A stretch of DNA of 64,000 nucleotides, taken from Mucilaginibacter sp. (GTDB lineage Bacteria > Bacteroidota > Bacteroidia > Sphingobacteriales > Sphingobacteriaceae). Under the pieces are notes generated by a model that did not search any database, was not told the origin of the DNA, and worked only from the letters and a program-made list of their open reading frames with translations. Shown here piece after piece: positions 28,313 through 39,248 of this stretch (position 1 is the first letter of the stretch; each line of letters starts with the position of its first letter). Made by a program: the position numbers and the translations under genes. The stretch lies in assembly GCF_028287845.1 (NCBI RefSeq), contig NZ_JAQBOW010000071.1, forward strand, positions 1 through 64,000. Direction: 5' to 3'.

Positions 28313-29653
28313 TTACTTATTATCGTTAGTAAACAATTTAGATTTATCTACTTTTTCAACCAGGGCGCCATCTTTTAATGTTTTGGATATGGCAGGGTAT
28401 GGGGCAGATACTACCTCGTCGCCGGCTTTTAAGCCTGAAGTTATTTGTACATACATATCATCCTGTATACCGGTTGTTACCATTACCTGTTTAACCTTGC
28501 CTGCGTTATACACAAAAACATATTCTTTTGCAGGCGCTGTGCTTGCTGTTTTAACCGGGGTAGTAGTTGTGCTTTTTTTAGCGCCACTCATATCCATCTT
28601 TTTATCTTCGCGGGTAGTTACCGCTTGTATAGGTACTGCCAGTGCCTGGGTATGGTTTGTTTTAATATCAACGGTGGCTGTTAATCCCGGGCGAAAAGGT
28701 GATGGATTATCGCCTTTTTTGTTTAGCAGATCATTATATGATTTTGCGTCTATCCTAACTTTAACGGTAAAGTTGGTAACCTGGTCTGCATTGGTGCCTA
28801 CCACGTTTGCCGAGCTGCCAATCTCTGTAACCACACCATTGAATTTTTTACCTAAAAAGGCATCCACTTCAATTTTTGATGAGTCGCCAATTACTATGCG
28901 GTTAATATCATTTTCATTCACATCAACATTTACATCCATTTGGCTAAGGTCTGATATGGTCATGATCTCTGTCCCTGCAAATTGCGCGGTACCCAAAACG
29001 CGCTCGCCTTTTTGTACAGATAGTTTAGAAACCACCCCGTCAACAGGCGAATAAATGGTTGTTTTATACAAGTTATCCTGCGCTTCTTTAACTGATGCTG
29101 ATGATTGTGCCAGGCCATAGGTTGAGCCTATTACATTTTGCTTGGCAGCTTCAAGGCCCGCTTTTGCACCTTCATAACTGGCTTTTGCGGCGTCAAATTC
29201 TGCCGCGGTTAATACTTTATTATCATATAGCTCTTTACTGCGTTTATAAATTGCTGCCTGGTTATTATAGGTAGCTTCGGCTTGTTTTAGCATCTGACTT
29301 GAATTGCCAACACTGGCTTTTTGCGAATTATAAGATGCAACCGCGCGCTCATAACCCGATTTTAAAATATCAGGGCGTATTTTACAAAGCAATTGGCCCT
29401 TTTTTACAACATCGCCTTCTTTAATGGGCAATTCAACCACCTCGCCGGATACTTCCGGGCTAATTTTTACTTCAACATGCGGTTTGATTTTACCGCTTGC
29501 AGAAACCGTTTCATTAATTTCACGCACAGCAGATTTTTCTGTAGCAACCTGTGTTTTATCAGATTTGCCTATCATGCCGGTTGCTTTACCGATTATCAGC
29601 AGCGCAATTAGTACGCCAAGTATTATCAAAATATATTTTGTAGTCTTTCCCAT
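28313..29653 (-). CDS. HlyD/MacA-family efflux periplasmic adaptor
   Basis: ETVSASGKIKPHVEVKISPEVSGEVVELPIKEGDVVKKGQLLCKI; TTIYSPVDGVVSKLSVQKGERVLG. Confidence 0.92.
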   Translation of the reverse strand: MGKTTKYILIILGVLIALLIIGKATGMIGKSDKTQVATEKSAVREINETVSASGKIKPHVEVKISPEVSGEVVELPIKEGDVVKKGQLLCKIRPDILKSGYERAVASYNSQKASVGNSSQMLKQAEATYNNQAAIYKRSKELYDNKVLTAAEFDAAKASYEGAKAGLEAAKQNVIGSTYGLAQSSASVKEAQDNLYKTTIYSPVDGVVSKLSVQKGERVLGTAQFAGTEIMTISDLSQMDVNVDVNENDINRIVIGDSSKIEVDAFLGKKFNGVVTEIGSSANVVGTNADQVTNFTVKVRIDAKSYNDLLNKKGDNPSPFRPGLTATVDIKTNHTQALAVPIQAVTTREDKKMDMSGAKKSTTTTPVKTASTAPAKEYVFVYNAGKVKQVMVTTGIQDDMYVQITSGLKAGDEVVSAPYPAISKTLKDGALVEKVDKSKLFTNDNK

Positions 29654-29674
29654 GATTGTTCAGGATTTTTTATT

Positions 29675-31111
29675 TTAAAGTGTTATGGTGTTACCCAGGT
29701 AATAATCAATTATTTTACTTCTGAAAACGACGCTGTATTTTGCTTCGATCATGTCATTTTGCGATTTACTAAAATTGGTAACCGCTGTATTATAATCCAG
29801 AGAGTTTATCAAACCAACATCATACCGCTGCTTGGTAACATTCAATGCATCTTTATTAGCTTCGAAAGTTTGCAATGCTGATTGGTATTGTTTTTCGGCA
29901 GCCTGCAAGTCAAGCACGGCTTGTATAATAGTTTTACTTAAGTTATTCTTAGCAATTTGTGTACTTAGCTGCGCGTTTTGATAGTTGAGCCGGGCTTTAC
30001 GCATCGTGGTACGGTTGGCAAACTTATTAAATATAGGTATTTGCACACTTAAGCCAATCGACTGGTTAAAGTTATCATTGATCTGTCTGAATGCAGAATA
30101 GGGGCCGTAAATAGGTTGCTGATATGAGGTTACAACAGCCTGATTAGTAGCCTGTACTATACCTATTTGCTGCGTAATAGCTGTTTGCCCAATAATTTGT
30201 TGATTTAAACGATCTGAGTAGCTGGAAGCCAACCCGCCAAATAAACTAACCGTTGGGTAAAAATTTCCGTTTGCTATTTTAATTGCCTGGGCATAAGTTT
30301 TTTGCTGTGTTTCGGCCAGGCGAATATCCGGGTTAACGGTTAATGCCGTTTTTATAACCTCGTTAGCATCATATATTGTTTTTATATCGGTAAGCTTGCT
30401 TATGTCCGGTCGTTCAACAGCAATCTCTGCATACGGGTTCATCTCCATATATTGCTTTAATATCAGCACAGACAGATCCAGTTGATTTTGAGCAGTAGTT
30501 AAATTAAGGGTAGCTGTTGATACCAGTGCTTTTGCCTGCGAAAGATCAGCCAGAGTTTGGTTACCTACTTTAAAGCTTATCTGTGATTTATTTAATGTTT
30601 GGTTAGCAATATCAATTTGTTGTTTAGCGGCGGCTACCAGATCCTGGTTAGTTAATATCTGCAGGTAGTCGGTTACTACATTTAGTGTAAGGTCGTTTTT
30701 TATTTTGGCAGTAGTGCTTTTATCAACATCAAGTAATAGTTTGTTTTGCACTATCTGATTACGCAACTGCCCGCCCTGGAACAGCGTTAACTGTAACTGA
30801 GCGTTGCCATTTATATTTAAAGAGGTTGATGAAGTATAAGTAAAGGACCCGGCAACCTGGCTGCGGCCAAAGTTATAGCCCCCTTGTGTGTTTGCGTTAA
30901 TGCTTGGCAGCAAATTATTTTTAGCCTGGTCCAGATCTGCGGTACCAATAGACTCGGTAACCTGTGCTTGTTTGATGGTTAAATTGTTAGCCAAAGTGCG
31001 ATCGACCGCCATTTGCAGGGTTATTTTTTCTTGCGCCTTTGCTGTAAAGCCTATCATGACTGTAAACAACAAACCAAGAATGCTTACCCTTTTAAATATA
31101 AATTGTGTCAT
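29675..31111 (-). CDS. TolC-family outer-membrane efflux protein
   Basis: ITLQMAVDRTLANNLTIKQAQ..; LLPSINANTQGGYNFGRS; YDVGLINSLDYNTAVTNFSKSQNDMIEAKYSVVFRSKIIDYYLG. Confidence 0.93.
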   Translation of the reverse strand: MTQFIFKRVSILGLLFTVMIGFTAKAQEKITLQMAVDRTLANNLTIKQAQVTESIGTADLDQAKNNLLPSINANTQGGYNFGRSQVAGSFTYTSSTSLNINGNAQLQLTLFQGGQLRNQIVQNKLLLDVDKSTTAKIKNDLTLNVVTDYLQILTNQDLVAAAKQQIDIANQTLNKSQISFKVGNQTLADLSQAKALVSTATLNLTTAQNQLDLSVLILKQYMEMNPYAEIAVERPDISKLTDIKTIYDANEVIKTALTVNPDIRLAETQQKTYAQAIKIANGNFYPTVSLFGGLASSYSDRLNQQIIGQTAITQQIGIVQATNQAVVTSYQQPIYGPYSAFRQINDNFNQSIGLSVQIPIFNKFANRTTMRKARLNYQNAQLSTQIAKNNLSKTIIQAVLDLQAAEKQYQSALQTFEANKDALNVTKQRYDVGLINSLDYNTAVTNFSKSQNDMIEAKYSVVFRSKIIDYYLGNTITL

Positions 31112-31205
31112 AAGGTTATTCCGTACAATTATTAGATATGAGTATTAGCTACTATATTTGAGAACCGCATCAATTGCACAATTTACTCAAATATAATAAC
31201 TGTAA

Positions 31206-31829
31206 ATGTACCTGGTTAAAACTCCCTGGTTGCTTAAAAAGCTATATCCCCAATTAATATGGGATGTGAACAAGGCGGGCCGTTGCATTTATCTGACGTT
31301 TGACGATGGACCTATACCTATTGTTACACCCTTTGTATTAAATATTTTACGACAATATAATGCTAAAGCTACGTTTTTTTGCATTGGCGATAATGTACGT
31401 AAACATCCGGAGATATTTGAACAGGTAAAAGCAGATGGCCATGCCATAGGCAATCATACCTACAACCACCTTAAAGGTTGGAAAACCGAAGATAAAATTT
31501 ACCTGGATAATTTTTTGTTAGCTGATGAATTGATCGGCTCCAATCTGTTTCGTCCGCCGTATGGGCGCATAAAAAGCTCGCAGGTAAAATTGCTTAAAGA
31601 TGCCAAACCCGGTTTGCAAATTATGATGTGGAACATATTAAGCGGCGATTTTGACATCAACCTAAAACCTGAAAAGTGTCTTGATAATGTTTTAAAAAAT
31701 ACGACCGATGGCGATATTGTATTATTTCATGATAGCCTCAAAGCGTTAGACCGATTGGAGTATGCTTTGCCTAAAGCAATGGAAATTTGGAGTAAGGAAG
31801 GGTATGCGTTTAATGCGCTGCCCGTTTAA
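31206..31829 (+). CDS. polysaccharide deacetylase family protein
   Basis: YLTFDDGPIPIVTPFVLNIL, GNHTYNHLKGW, LFRPPYGRIKS, DGDIVLFHDSLKA. Confidence 0.93.
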   Translation: MYLVKTPWLLKKLYPQLIWDVNKAGRCIYLTFDDGPIPIVTPFVLNILRQYNAKATFFCIGDNVRKHPEIFEQVKADGHAIGNHTYNHLKGWKTEDKIYLDNFLLADELIGSNLFRPPYGRIKSSQVKLLKDAKPGLQIMMWNILSGDFDINLKPEKCLDNVLKNTTDGDIVLFHDSLKALDRLEYALPKAMEIWSKEGYAFNALPV

Positions 31830-31937
31830 TTAGGTATTTGTCCCAGGGACACGTGAATACACCTGGGACAGTTGGGACAGTCATTTTGATAATTACAAAA
31901 ATAAGTTGTAAATTTATATTTTAATGGACACCCGCTC

Positions 31938-32147
31938 CTATTTCACCGGCTGCTGCGTTTGCGTAGTTGCGGAATCTTGCTTCCCATCATTTTTTATGAC
32001 CGTATAGACAATGGCCCCAATAACGGTAATAGCCAAAACTATCAACCCTATCCAGCCCGAGCGTTTGTCCTGGCGTATCAGCCATATTAAAAATGCAACA
32101 AGCGGCAGTACAAAAATTATCCAGAAGATTAACGAGGGAGCGGTCAT
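31938..32147 (-). CDS. small membrane protein, unknown
   Basis: MTAPSLIFWIIFVLPLVAFLIWLIRQDKRSGWIGLIVLAITVIGAIVYTVIKNDGK, two predicted TM segments. Confidence 0.6.
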   Translation of the reverse strand: MTAPSLIFWIIFVLPLVAFLIWLIRQDKRSGWIGLIVLAITVIGAIVYTVIKNDGKQDSATTQTQQPVK

Positions 32148-32150
32148 TTT

Positions 32151-32252
32151 AATGAGTGAATTAGTGATTGAGTGAATGTGATTAATAAAGTATTTAATAA
32201 TTGAATTCGTTGGCAACCATTCACTCAATCGCTAATTCACTCAATCATTCAT
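32151..32252. repeat. GAGTGAAT-type simple inverted repeat
   Basis: AATGAGTGAATTAGTGATTGAGTGAATG / CATTCACTCAATCGCTAATTCACTCAATCATTCATT. Confidence 0.75.
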
Positions 32253-32255
32253 TAT

Positions 32256-33257
32256 CTACATCGGCATTCTTGCCAGGGGTGCAATGTTTTGCCCGGCGAA
32301 ATCACCTTTTAAAAATTTATGGTAGCCGGCTATGGCTATCATTCCGGCATTGTCGGTACAGTATTGCATTTCGGGGATAAAACAGTTCCCGCCGTTTTTA
32401 TCGCCCATTTGTTGCAGGCCCTGCCTTAAACCTGTATTTGCCGATACGCCCCCTGCCAAAGCTATGTCCTTTATACCATAAAGATCTGCCGCTTTTTTTA
32501 GTTTGTTCAATAATATGGTAACTATTCGTTTTTCAACCGATGCGCAAATATCATTTAAATTTTCGGTTATAAAATTAGGGTTAAGCGCTACGTTATCTCT
32601 AATAAAATAAAGTATAGATGTTTTCAATCCGCTAAAACTAAAATCAAATCCGGGTATTTGCGGCTCCGGAAATTTGTAGGCATCAGGGTTACCCAAACGG
32701 GCATGTTTATCAATTAATGGGCCGCCGGGATAAGGCAATCCTAAAATTTTACTTGTTTTATCCATTGCTTCGCCGGCGGCATCATCCAATGTTTGGCCCA
32801 CTACTTCCATATCAAAATAATCTTTCACCAAAACTATTTGGGTATGCCCGCCTGATACTGTAAGGCATAAAAACGGGAAGGTTGGCTTGCGCTCGGCAAT
32901 AAAATGCGCCAGTACGTGCGCCTGCATATGGTTAACCTCAATAATCGGGATGTTTTTTGCCAATGCAAAAGCCTTGGCAAATGATACACCTACAAGCAGG
33001 GAACCTAAAAGTCCGGGGCCGCGTGTAAAAGCTACTGCATCAATGGCATTTTTGCTTACTTTTGCATTTGATAGTGCTTGTTGTACAGCGGGAACAATAT
33101 TTTGCTGATGAACCCTTGAGGCAAGCTCAGGGACAACGCCTCCGTAAGCTTCGTGTATGGCCTGTGTAGCAATAACATTGCTCAGGATAACCCCATCAAC
33201 ACATATAGCTGCAGAGGTGTCATCACAAGAAGATTCTATTGCTAAAATTACCGGCAT
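32256..33257 (-). CDS. tsaD: tRNA N6-adenosine threonylcarbamoyltransferase
   Basis: ILAIESSCDDTSAAI, VNHMQAHVLAHFI, LTVSGGHTQIVLV, LAGGVSANTGLR. Confidence 0.96.
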   Translation of the reverse strand: MPVILAIESSCDDTSAAICVDGVILSNVIATQAIHEAYGGVVPELASRVHQQNIVPAVQQALSNAKVSKNAIDAVAFTRGPGLLGSLLVGVSFAKAFALAKNIPIIEVNHMQAHVLAHFIAERKPTFPFLCLTVSGGHTQIVLVKDYFDMEVVGQTLDDAAGEAMDKTSKILGLPYPGGPLIDKHARLGNPDAYKFPEPQIPGFDFSFSGLKTSILYFIRDNVALNPNFITENLNDICASVEKRIVTILLNKLKKAADLYGIKDIALAGGVSANTGLRQGLQQMGDKNGGNCFIPEMQYCTDNAGMIAIAGYHKFLKGDFAGQNIAPLARMPM

Positions 33258-33367
33258 TTTACAAAATCAAAATTTATATGTCAAACTTCGGCACACTTAA
33301 TTCGTTAGAAGTTTAATTAATATACAAAGTTATTAAAAAAGCACTAAAAATAGCCCTAAGTATAGTA

Positions 33368-36300
33368 TTGCTCCTGTTACTAATGGCGAGTGTATTACTA
33401 TTGGTTTTTCAGTACAAACCTGTACAAACATGGGCCGCTAAAAAAGCTGCTGCTTACTTATCAACCAAGTTGGGCACCGAGGTTAGTGTACAGGGCTTGT
33501 ATATTAAACCATTCTCATCGATTGTGCTTGAAGATTTTTATGTGCTTGATAAGCAAAGGGACACTTTGGTACGTACCCCCAAATTAACCATAGAGCTTAA
33601 TGGCTTTTCTGTTTTTAGCAGTATTAGGGATAGAATTATTGATTTTAAACAGATACAGCTGGATAATGGCTCTTTCTATTTAAAAAATCTGGAAGGTAAC
33701 GTTACTAACTTGAAATTTATTTTAGATAGTTTAAAATCTAAGGATACAATCCAAACAGTGCCGGGTAAGCCGTGGACCACTATATTTGAAAAAACAATTG
33801 TAAACAACTTTCATTTCCGCTATAAAAATCAGTTAAGGCATGAGGTAGTTAAGGGGATAAATTTTGATGATATAGATGTACGTAACTTTAGCACTGTAGT
33901 AAACCATATGGACCTTATGAACCATTTGTTTAAGGGCGAGGTGCAATACTTAACACTGAAAGAAAAGGGCGGTTTTTACTTAAAAAACTTTAGAGGGAAT
34001 ACCACAGTTGATACCGACCATATACTGGTACAGCACATGCTGATACAAACGCCAAGATCTGTTATCAAAGATTATTTTAGCATGAAGTACAGAAAGCTTG
34101 ATGATTTTAATGATTTTGTAAATAAGGTGCGTATGGAGGGTGATTTTAAACAATCGCACATATCATCAACAGATATAGCCTACTTTACAACCTCGCTGGA
34201 AAAAGTGAATTTTGAGCTGGGTGTTGATGGGCGGATACAGGGAGCGGTAAATAACCTAAAGACAAGGCACCTTACCGTTACAGCGGGACAGGCCACATTT
34301 ATTAAAGGCGATTTTAATTTAAAGGGATTGCCGGATTGGGATAAAACTTTGCTTGACCTTAAATTTGAACAGTTAGCCACCAATAAAAGGGACCTTGACT
34401 TTTTATACAGTCATTTTACCGGAACACCCGGGGCTAAAATGCCCGATATAGTTGGCAAATTTGGCAATGTTAATTTTTCGGGAAAGTTTAAAGGATTACC
34501 AAATAATTTTGCGGCATCCGGCACATTTAAAACCCAACTGGGGCGGTTTGATCCGGATATTAACCTGGAAATAAATAAAACCGGTACGCCAAGCTATACC
34601 GGTAAAATAGCTGCTTATAACTTTGACCTCGGCACGCTGGTTGGTACCACCACCTTGGGGCGTACTTCATTTAATGCCAATGTTAAAGGCAGCGGCGACG
34701 CGCTTAAAAATCTGAACGAAAATATAATTGCGAAGATAAATTATATTGATTTGAATGGTTACCAATACCAAAATGTAACAGCAAACGCGACCTTTATAAA
34801 CAAAAAAATTAACGGCAGTCTGTCAATTAAAGATAAAAACATTCTGTTTGATGGCAACGGAACTGTGGATCTTAACCCACAACTACCGGTTTATGATTTT
34901 ACCGCTGCCATACACGATGCGCATTTAAATAAATTAAAGTTTATTACAGATACTATTACAGTAAGCGCGCAGCTTAAAACCAAATTTTCTGGCAATGACC
35001 TTAAAAATTTTGAGGGCCGTATTATGTTTTCGCCTATCCGGATAATCGATCCGCGTAATAATTATTTACTGGATTCAGTTTACTTTTCTGCCAGTGGCAA
35101 AGGCAATGAAAGGCTGATAGCGCTTAAATCTGATGCGCTTGACGGCAGCATTAAGGGCAGCTATGATTTGGCTACTTTACCCTCGTATTTTAAAACCATT
35201 GTTAAAAAATATATCCCATCATTACAATTAGATGCCACTACACCAAAACCTCAGAATTTTGATCTGAATTTAAAGATCAAAAACCTTGATCCGCTTACAG
35301 CCATCTTTTTTCCGGATCTGCAAATACCAGAGCAGGGAACTTTTATAGGTAAGTTTAATTCGAATAGTAAAACAGCCACAATTAACGGCTTTATAAAAAC
35401 CATAAAATACAAGAAGATAGTCTTTCACAACTTTATTTTAGACGAAAGCACATCCGACGCTAATTTAGGGATCAATATTTCATTGGATCGTATAGATCTT
35501 ACAAACGACTTGTTTATTAAAAACATTGACATTACTAATTTTGTAAGTAATGATAGTTTAAAATTCAACGTAAAGCTGGCCGATAAAGATGCTACCAACC
35601 AGCTTGACTTGTACGGCCTGGTTAAGTTTGGGCAGGATACTACCGCAAAACTAATATTACTACCATCAGACATTATACTGGAGCACCAGGATTGGAGGCT
35701 AACAGACCAGGTAAGAGTAAGGCTGTTAGACGGTAAAACGCAGGTATCGGGCTTCGAGCTTTCAAACGGACAGCAAAAAGTAAGGATAGATGGTTTTATA
35801 TCTGATAACCCGGAAGATCAATTAAAGGTAACCTTTGACAAATTTAGAATGAGCACCCTTAACCAGCTCACAAAATCATCTGATATTGTGTTGAGCGGCA
35901 AGCTTAATGGTGACGTACTGCTTTCGTCTATTTTAAAATCGCCGGGAATTGATGCACACATGAATATTGATTCATTAAAAATGAATAAAACGCTGGTGGG
36001 CAATGTTAAACTTGTATCCAGTCTTGATAATGAACGGAAGCAGGCCAATGTAAATTTAAACATTCTTAACAAGGGTTTAGAAACGCTTAATATTGGCGGC
36101 ACTTACTCTTTAGGAAAAGAAGAGACCGATAAGCTTGACTTTACAGTTAAAATGAACGAGACAGAGGCCGTAATTTTTGGGCCTTTTGTTAAAGATCTGG
36201 TGTCTGAGCTAAAAGGAACCATTTCTACCGACCTGAAATTAACAGGATCATTGGCAAAGCCGCAATTAAATGGCAGCGTTACCTTAGCTAATACCGGTAT

Positions 36301-37867
36301 TACCGTAAATTATTTAAAAACGGCTTATATAGCCAATGATAAATTAATTGTAACTAACAGTGTTATAAATATTGATAACCTGAGCTTAAAAGATATGCAT
36401 GGCGGTGAGGGAACTGTTAAGGGAAGTGTTGATTTGAACAACCTATCTAACCCTACTATTAACGCTGTGCTTACAGCCAGAAACCTGATGGCTTTAAACA
36501 CTACTTTTAAAGACAATCACCTTTATTTTGGTACAGCTTACAGCTCGGGCAGGTTTAGCTTTGTGGGGCCCATTGATAATATAAGCATAGATATTAGAGC
36601 ACGCACAGAAGCTGGTACGGTATTTAATATTCCGCTAAATACATCTACAACGGTTAGTGATTATGATTTTATAAAATTTGTGAGCCATAAGGATACTACC
36701 GGGCTTAATATTCCCAAAGTAAAAGCATTTAATGGTGTAACACTAAATTTTGATTTAACGGTTGATGAAAAAACCACCGTAAAAATAACAACCGATCTTG
36801 GCGTATTAACCGGGACGGGCCAAACAACAAACTTAAACATGCACATAAATAGCCTGGGCGATTTTGATATGGTTGGCAGTTTTTTAATTACATCCGGAAA
36901 ATTTGAATTTACGGCTAAAAACTTTATCAGTAAAAACTTTGCTGTAAACCAGGGTGGCACTATACGCTGGACGGGTAACCCTTCCAATGCGGAAATTAAC
37001 CTGAATGCTATTTATGAGGTACGTACAGACATTTCGCCCCTTTATACTGCCGCTGGTTTGCAATCACCAAAAGGTAATGAGCAGGTGTTGGTACAGGCAG
37101 AAATGCTTATTACCAAATCCCTGCTACATCCGGATATTGGTTTCGATTTTAATTTTCCTACTGATCCTTCGATAAAAGACGACCTGGGAACTTACCTGGC
37201 CGATAATAATAACCGTAACCAACAAGCATTAAGCATTATTGTAAGACGCAGCTTTGCATCAGGAACCGGCAATAATAATTTAACCAATCAGGTATTTAGT
37301 ACAGCGGGCAGCGCCGTAAGCGAATTGTTTTTTAATAGGGTGAACAGCTTTATATCACAATCAAACATCCCTAATTTTGATTTGAACATACGCTCATTTA
37401 ATGATGCCAGCGCATCATTAAAATTTTTAAAGGACAGGCTGCTAATAAACGGAAGCTTGTATAGTACCAGCGCTAATGGCAATAGCTTATTTAATAACAG
37501 TACTAATTTGCTTAATTCAAACTTTAGCAACCTTACCAAAGATTTTGAAACATCATATCTTATACGGGCAGGCGGTACAAACGGCGCGCTAACTGCACGT
37601 TATTCTTACCGTGTTTTAAATACCACTACTTTAAATACAATTGACCAATTGACCGTGCAATATGTTAATGGATTAGGGTTGGTTTATCAACGGGACTTTG
37701 ATACCCCGGGAGAGTTTATAAGAAATATGTTTTCGAGAGGGAAACGTGCAGCTAAGCCTGTTGTAAACCCAACGCCAATTGTACCGCCTTCAGGCATACC
37801 CGCTACTACAATAACCACACCCCCTGCATCTGTAAAAAATGATGAAGAGGAGGAAGAAGCTCAATGA
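33368..37867 (+). CDS. TamB-family translocation/assembly protein
   Basis: ~1500 aa; N-terminal TM, AsmA/TamB-like repeats, C-terminal DUF490-type region ([20 protein letters not shown].., [13 protein letters not shown].., [13 protein letters not shown]); real start may be upstream of the TTG. Confidence 0.85.
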   Translation: MLLLLMASVLLLVFQYKPVQTWAAKKAAAYLSTKLGTEVSVQGLYIKPFSSIVLEDFYVLDKQRDTLVRTPKLTIELNGFSVFSSIRDRIIDFKQIQLDNGSFYLKNLEGNVTNLKFILDSLKSKDTIQTVPGKPWTTIFEKTIVNNFHFRYKNQLRHEVVKGINFDDIDVRNFSTVVNHMDLMNHLFKGEVQYLTLKEKGGFYLKNFRGNTTVDTDHILVQHMLIQTPRSVIKDYFSMKYRKLDDFNDFVNKVRMEGDFKQSHISSTDIAYFTTSLEKVNFELGVDGRIQGAVNNLKTRHLTVTAGQATFIKGDFNLKGLPDWDKTLLDLKFEQLATNKRDLDFLYSHFTGTPGAKMPDIVGKFGNVNFSGKFKGLPNNFAASGTFKTQLGRFDPDINLEINKTGTPSYTGKIAAYNFDLGTLVGTTTLGRTSFNANVKGSGDALKNLNENIIAKINYIDLNGYQYQNVTANATFINKKINGSLSIKDKNILFDGNGTVDLNPQLPVYDFTAAIHDAHLNKLKFITDTITVSAQLKTKFSGNDLKNFEGRIMFSPIRIIDPRNNYLLDSVYFSASGKGNERLIALKSDALDGSIKGSYDLATLPSYFKTIVKKYIPSLQLDATTPKPQNFDLNLKIKNLDPLTAIFFPDLQIPEQGTFIGKFNSNSKTATINGFIKTIKYKKIVFHNFILDESTSDANLGINISLDRIDLTNDLFIKNIDITNFVSNDSLKFNVKLADKDATNQLDLYGLVKFGQDTTAKLILLPSDIILEHQDWRLTDQVRVRLLDGKTQVSGFELSNGQQKVRIDGFISDNPEDQLKVTFDKFRMSTLNQLTKSSDIVLSGKLNGDVLLSSILKSPGIDAHMNIDSLKMNKTLVGNVKLVSSLDNERKQANVNLNILNKGLETLNIGGTYSLGKEETDKLDFTVKMNETEAVIFGPFVKDLVSELKGTISTDLKLTGSLAKPQLNGSVTLANTGITVNYLKTAYIANDKLIVTNSVINIDNLSLKDMHGGEGTVKGSVDLNNLSNPTINAVLTARNLMALNTTFKDNHLYFGTAYSSGRFSFVGPIDNISIDIRARTEAGTVFNIPLNTSTTVSDYDFIKFVSHKDTTGLNIPKVKAFNGVTLNFDLTVDEKTTVKITTDLGVLTGTGQTTNLNMHINSLGDFDMVGSFLITSGKFEFTAKNFISKNFAVNQGGTIRWTGNPSNAEINLNAIYEVRTDISPLYTAAGLQSPKGNEQVLVQAEMLITKSLLHPDIGFDFNFPTDPSIKDDLGTYLADNNNRNQQALSIIVRRSFASGTGNNNLTNQVFSTAGSAVSELFFNRVNSFISQSNIPNFDLNIRSFNDASASLKFLKDRLLINGSLYSTSANGNSLFNNSTNLLNSNFSNLTKDFETSYLIRAGGTNGALTARYSYRVLNTTTLNTIDQLTVQYVNGLGLVYQRDFDTPGEFIRNMFSRGKRAAKPVVNPTPIVPPSGIPATTITTPPASVKNDEEEEEAQ

Positions 37868-39063
37868 TCACGCATTATGGTGTGATCCATCTTATCTCTT
37901 TTTGTTTTAAGATAAGCCTCATTGTGGGGGTTTGAGGCAATTTCAATAGGTACATTTTCTACCACTTCTAATCCGTATCCTATAAGTCCGGCCCTTTTTT
38001 TAGGGTTATTGCTCATTAAACGCATTTTTGATATTCCCAGGCTGCGTATTATCTGTGCGCCAATACCATAGTCACGCTGGTCCATAGCGAAACCTAATTG
38101 TATATTAGCCTCAACGGTATCAAAACCATTCTCCTGCAAATTATAGGCCTTTAATTTATTTACCAGCCCTATTCCACGGCCTTCCTGGTTCATATAAATA
38201 ATGGCGCCCTTGCCCTCTTTGTTTATCATCTCCATAGATTTATGTAACTGAGGGCCGCAATCGCACCGGCATGAGCCAAAGATGTCGCCGGTAATGCATG
38301 AGCTGTGTACACGTACCAATATGGGCTCATCCGGTTCCCAGGTTCCTTTTACTAAAGCCATGTGGTTTTCGCCGGTGTTAAGCTGCGTGTAGGCTATCAT
38401 TTCAAAATCGCCCCATTCGGTAGGCAATTTTACAGATACTTCTTTTTTTATTAAGGTTTCTACATCTAACCGGTAAGCTATCAGGTCTTTTATAGATATA
38501 ATTTTCAGATCAAATTCTTTGGCCATTTGCTCAAGTTCGGGCAAACGGGCCATATCGCCATTTTCGGTCATTATCTCACAGATAACCCCGGCAGGTTCAA
38601 ACCCGGCCAATACGGCCAAATCAATAGTTGCCTCTGTATGGCCGGCCCTGCGTAATACACCGCCATTTTTAGCTATCAGCGGGAATATATGCCCCGGCCT
38701 GCCTAATGCTTCAGGCGTAGTTTCGGGATCAATTAATGACATTATCGTTTTTGAACGGTCCGTAGCCGAAATGCCTGTAGTACAGCCTTCCAGCAAATCA
38801 ACAGAAACCGTAAAATTAGTTTCGTATGATGTGGTGTTATGGCTTACCATTAGCTCCAGCTCCAATTCGGTAGCGCGTTGCTGGGTAATTGGCGCGCAAA
38901 CCAGGCCACGGCCATGCCGTATCATAAAATTTATAGCTTCGGGCGTAGCATTACGTGCAGCGGTTAAAAAATCGCCTTCGTTTTCTCTATCCTCGTCATC
39001 AACAACAATTATAATTTTACCGGCTTTTAAAGCTTCAATGGCTTCTGGTATGGTATTTAGCAT
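37861..39063 (-). CDS. ribBA: bifunctional 3,4-dihydroxy-2-butanone-4-phosphate synthase / GTP cyclohydrolase II
   Basis: [70 protein letters not shown]. Confidence 0.96.
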   Translation of the reverse strand: MLNTIPEAIEALKAGKIIIVVDDEDRENEGDFLTAARNATPEAINFMIRHGRGLVCAPITQQRATELELELMVSHNTTSYETNFTVSVDLLEGCTTGISATDRSKTIMSLIDPETTPEALGRPGHIFPLIAKNGGVLRRAGHTEATIDLAVLAGFEPAGVICEIMTENGDMARLPELEQMAKEFDLKIISIKDLIAYRLDVETLIKKEVSVKLPTEWGDFEMIAYTQLNTGENHMALVKGTWEPDEPILVRVHSSCITGDIFGSCRCDCGPQLHKSMEMINKEGKGAIIYMNQEGRGIGLVNKLKAYNLQENGFDTVEANIQLGFAMDQRDYGIGAQIIRSLGISKMRLMSNNPKKRAGLIGYGLEVVENVPIEIASNPHNEAYLKTKRDKMDHTIMRDH

Positions 39064-39161
39064 TTTATTGGATTTGGTAACTTTTTATAGATACGTGCCT
39101 AATAGTAACAAAGTTACTGATAATGTAAAAATTATGGGTCGGTTAACTGTAAAGATTGTTT

Positions 39162-39248
39162 GTTAGCTATTAAAGATTGGAGGTTGAAGATTAGTAATGG
39201 CAGGTTTTATAATTTAGTTAACTAATCTTCAATCTTTAATAGCTAATC
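39162..39248. repeat. AGATTAG-type inverted repeat
   Basis: GTTAGCTATTAAAGATTGgaggTTGAAGATTAGT / ACTAATCTTCAATCTTTAATAGCTAATC. Confidence 0.75.

Noticed and set aside
28383-29054. 223-aa plus-strand ORF
   Set aside because: Antisense to the HlyD-family adaptor gene, no recognisable domain
37861-37867. 7-bp overlap of TamB and ribBA stops
   Set aside because: Ordinary convergent overlap
38519-39166. 215-aa plus-strand ORF
   Set aside because: Fully antisense to the conserved ribBA domain; no motif, composition artefact
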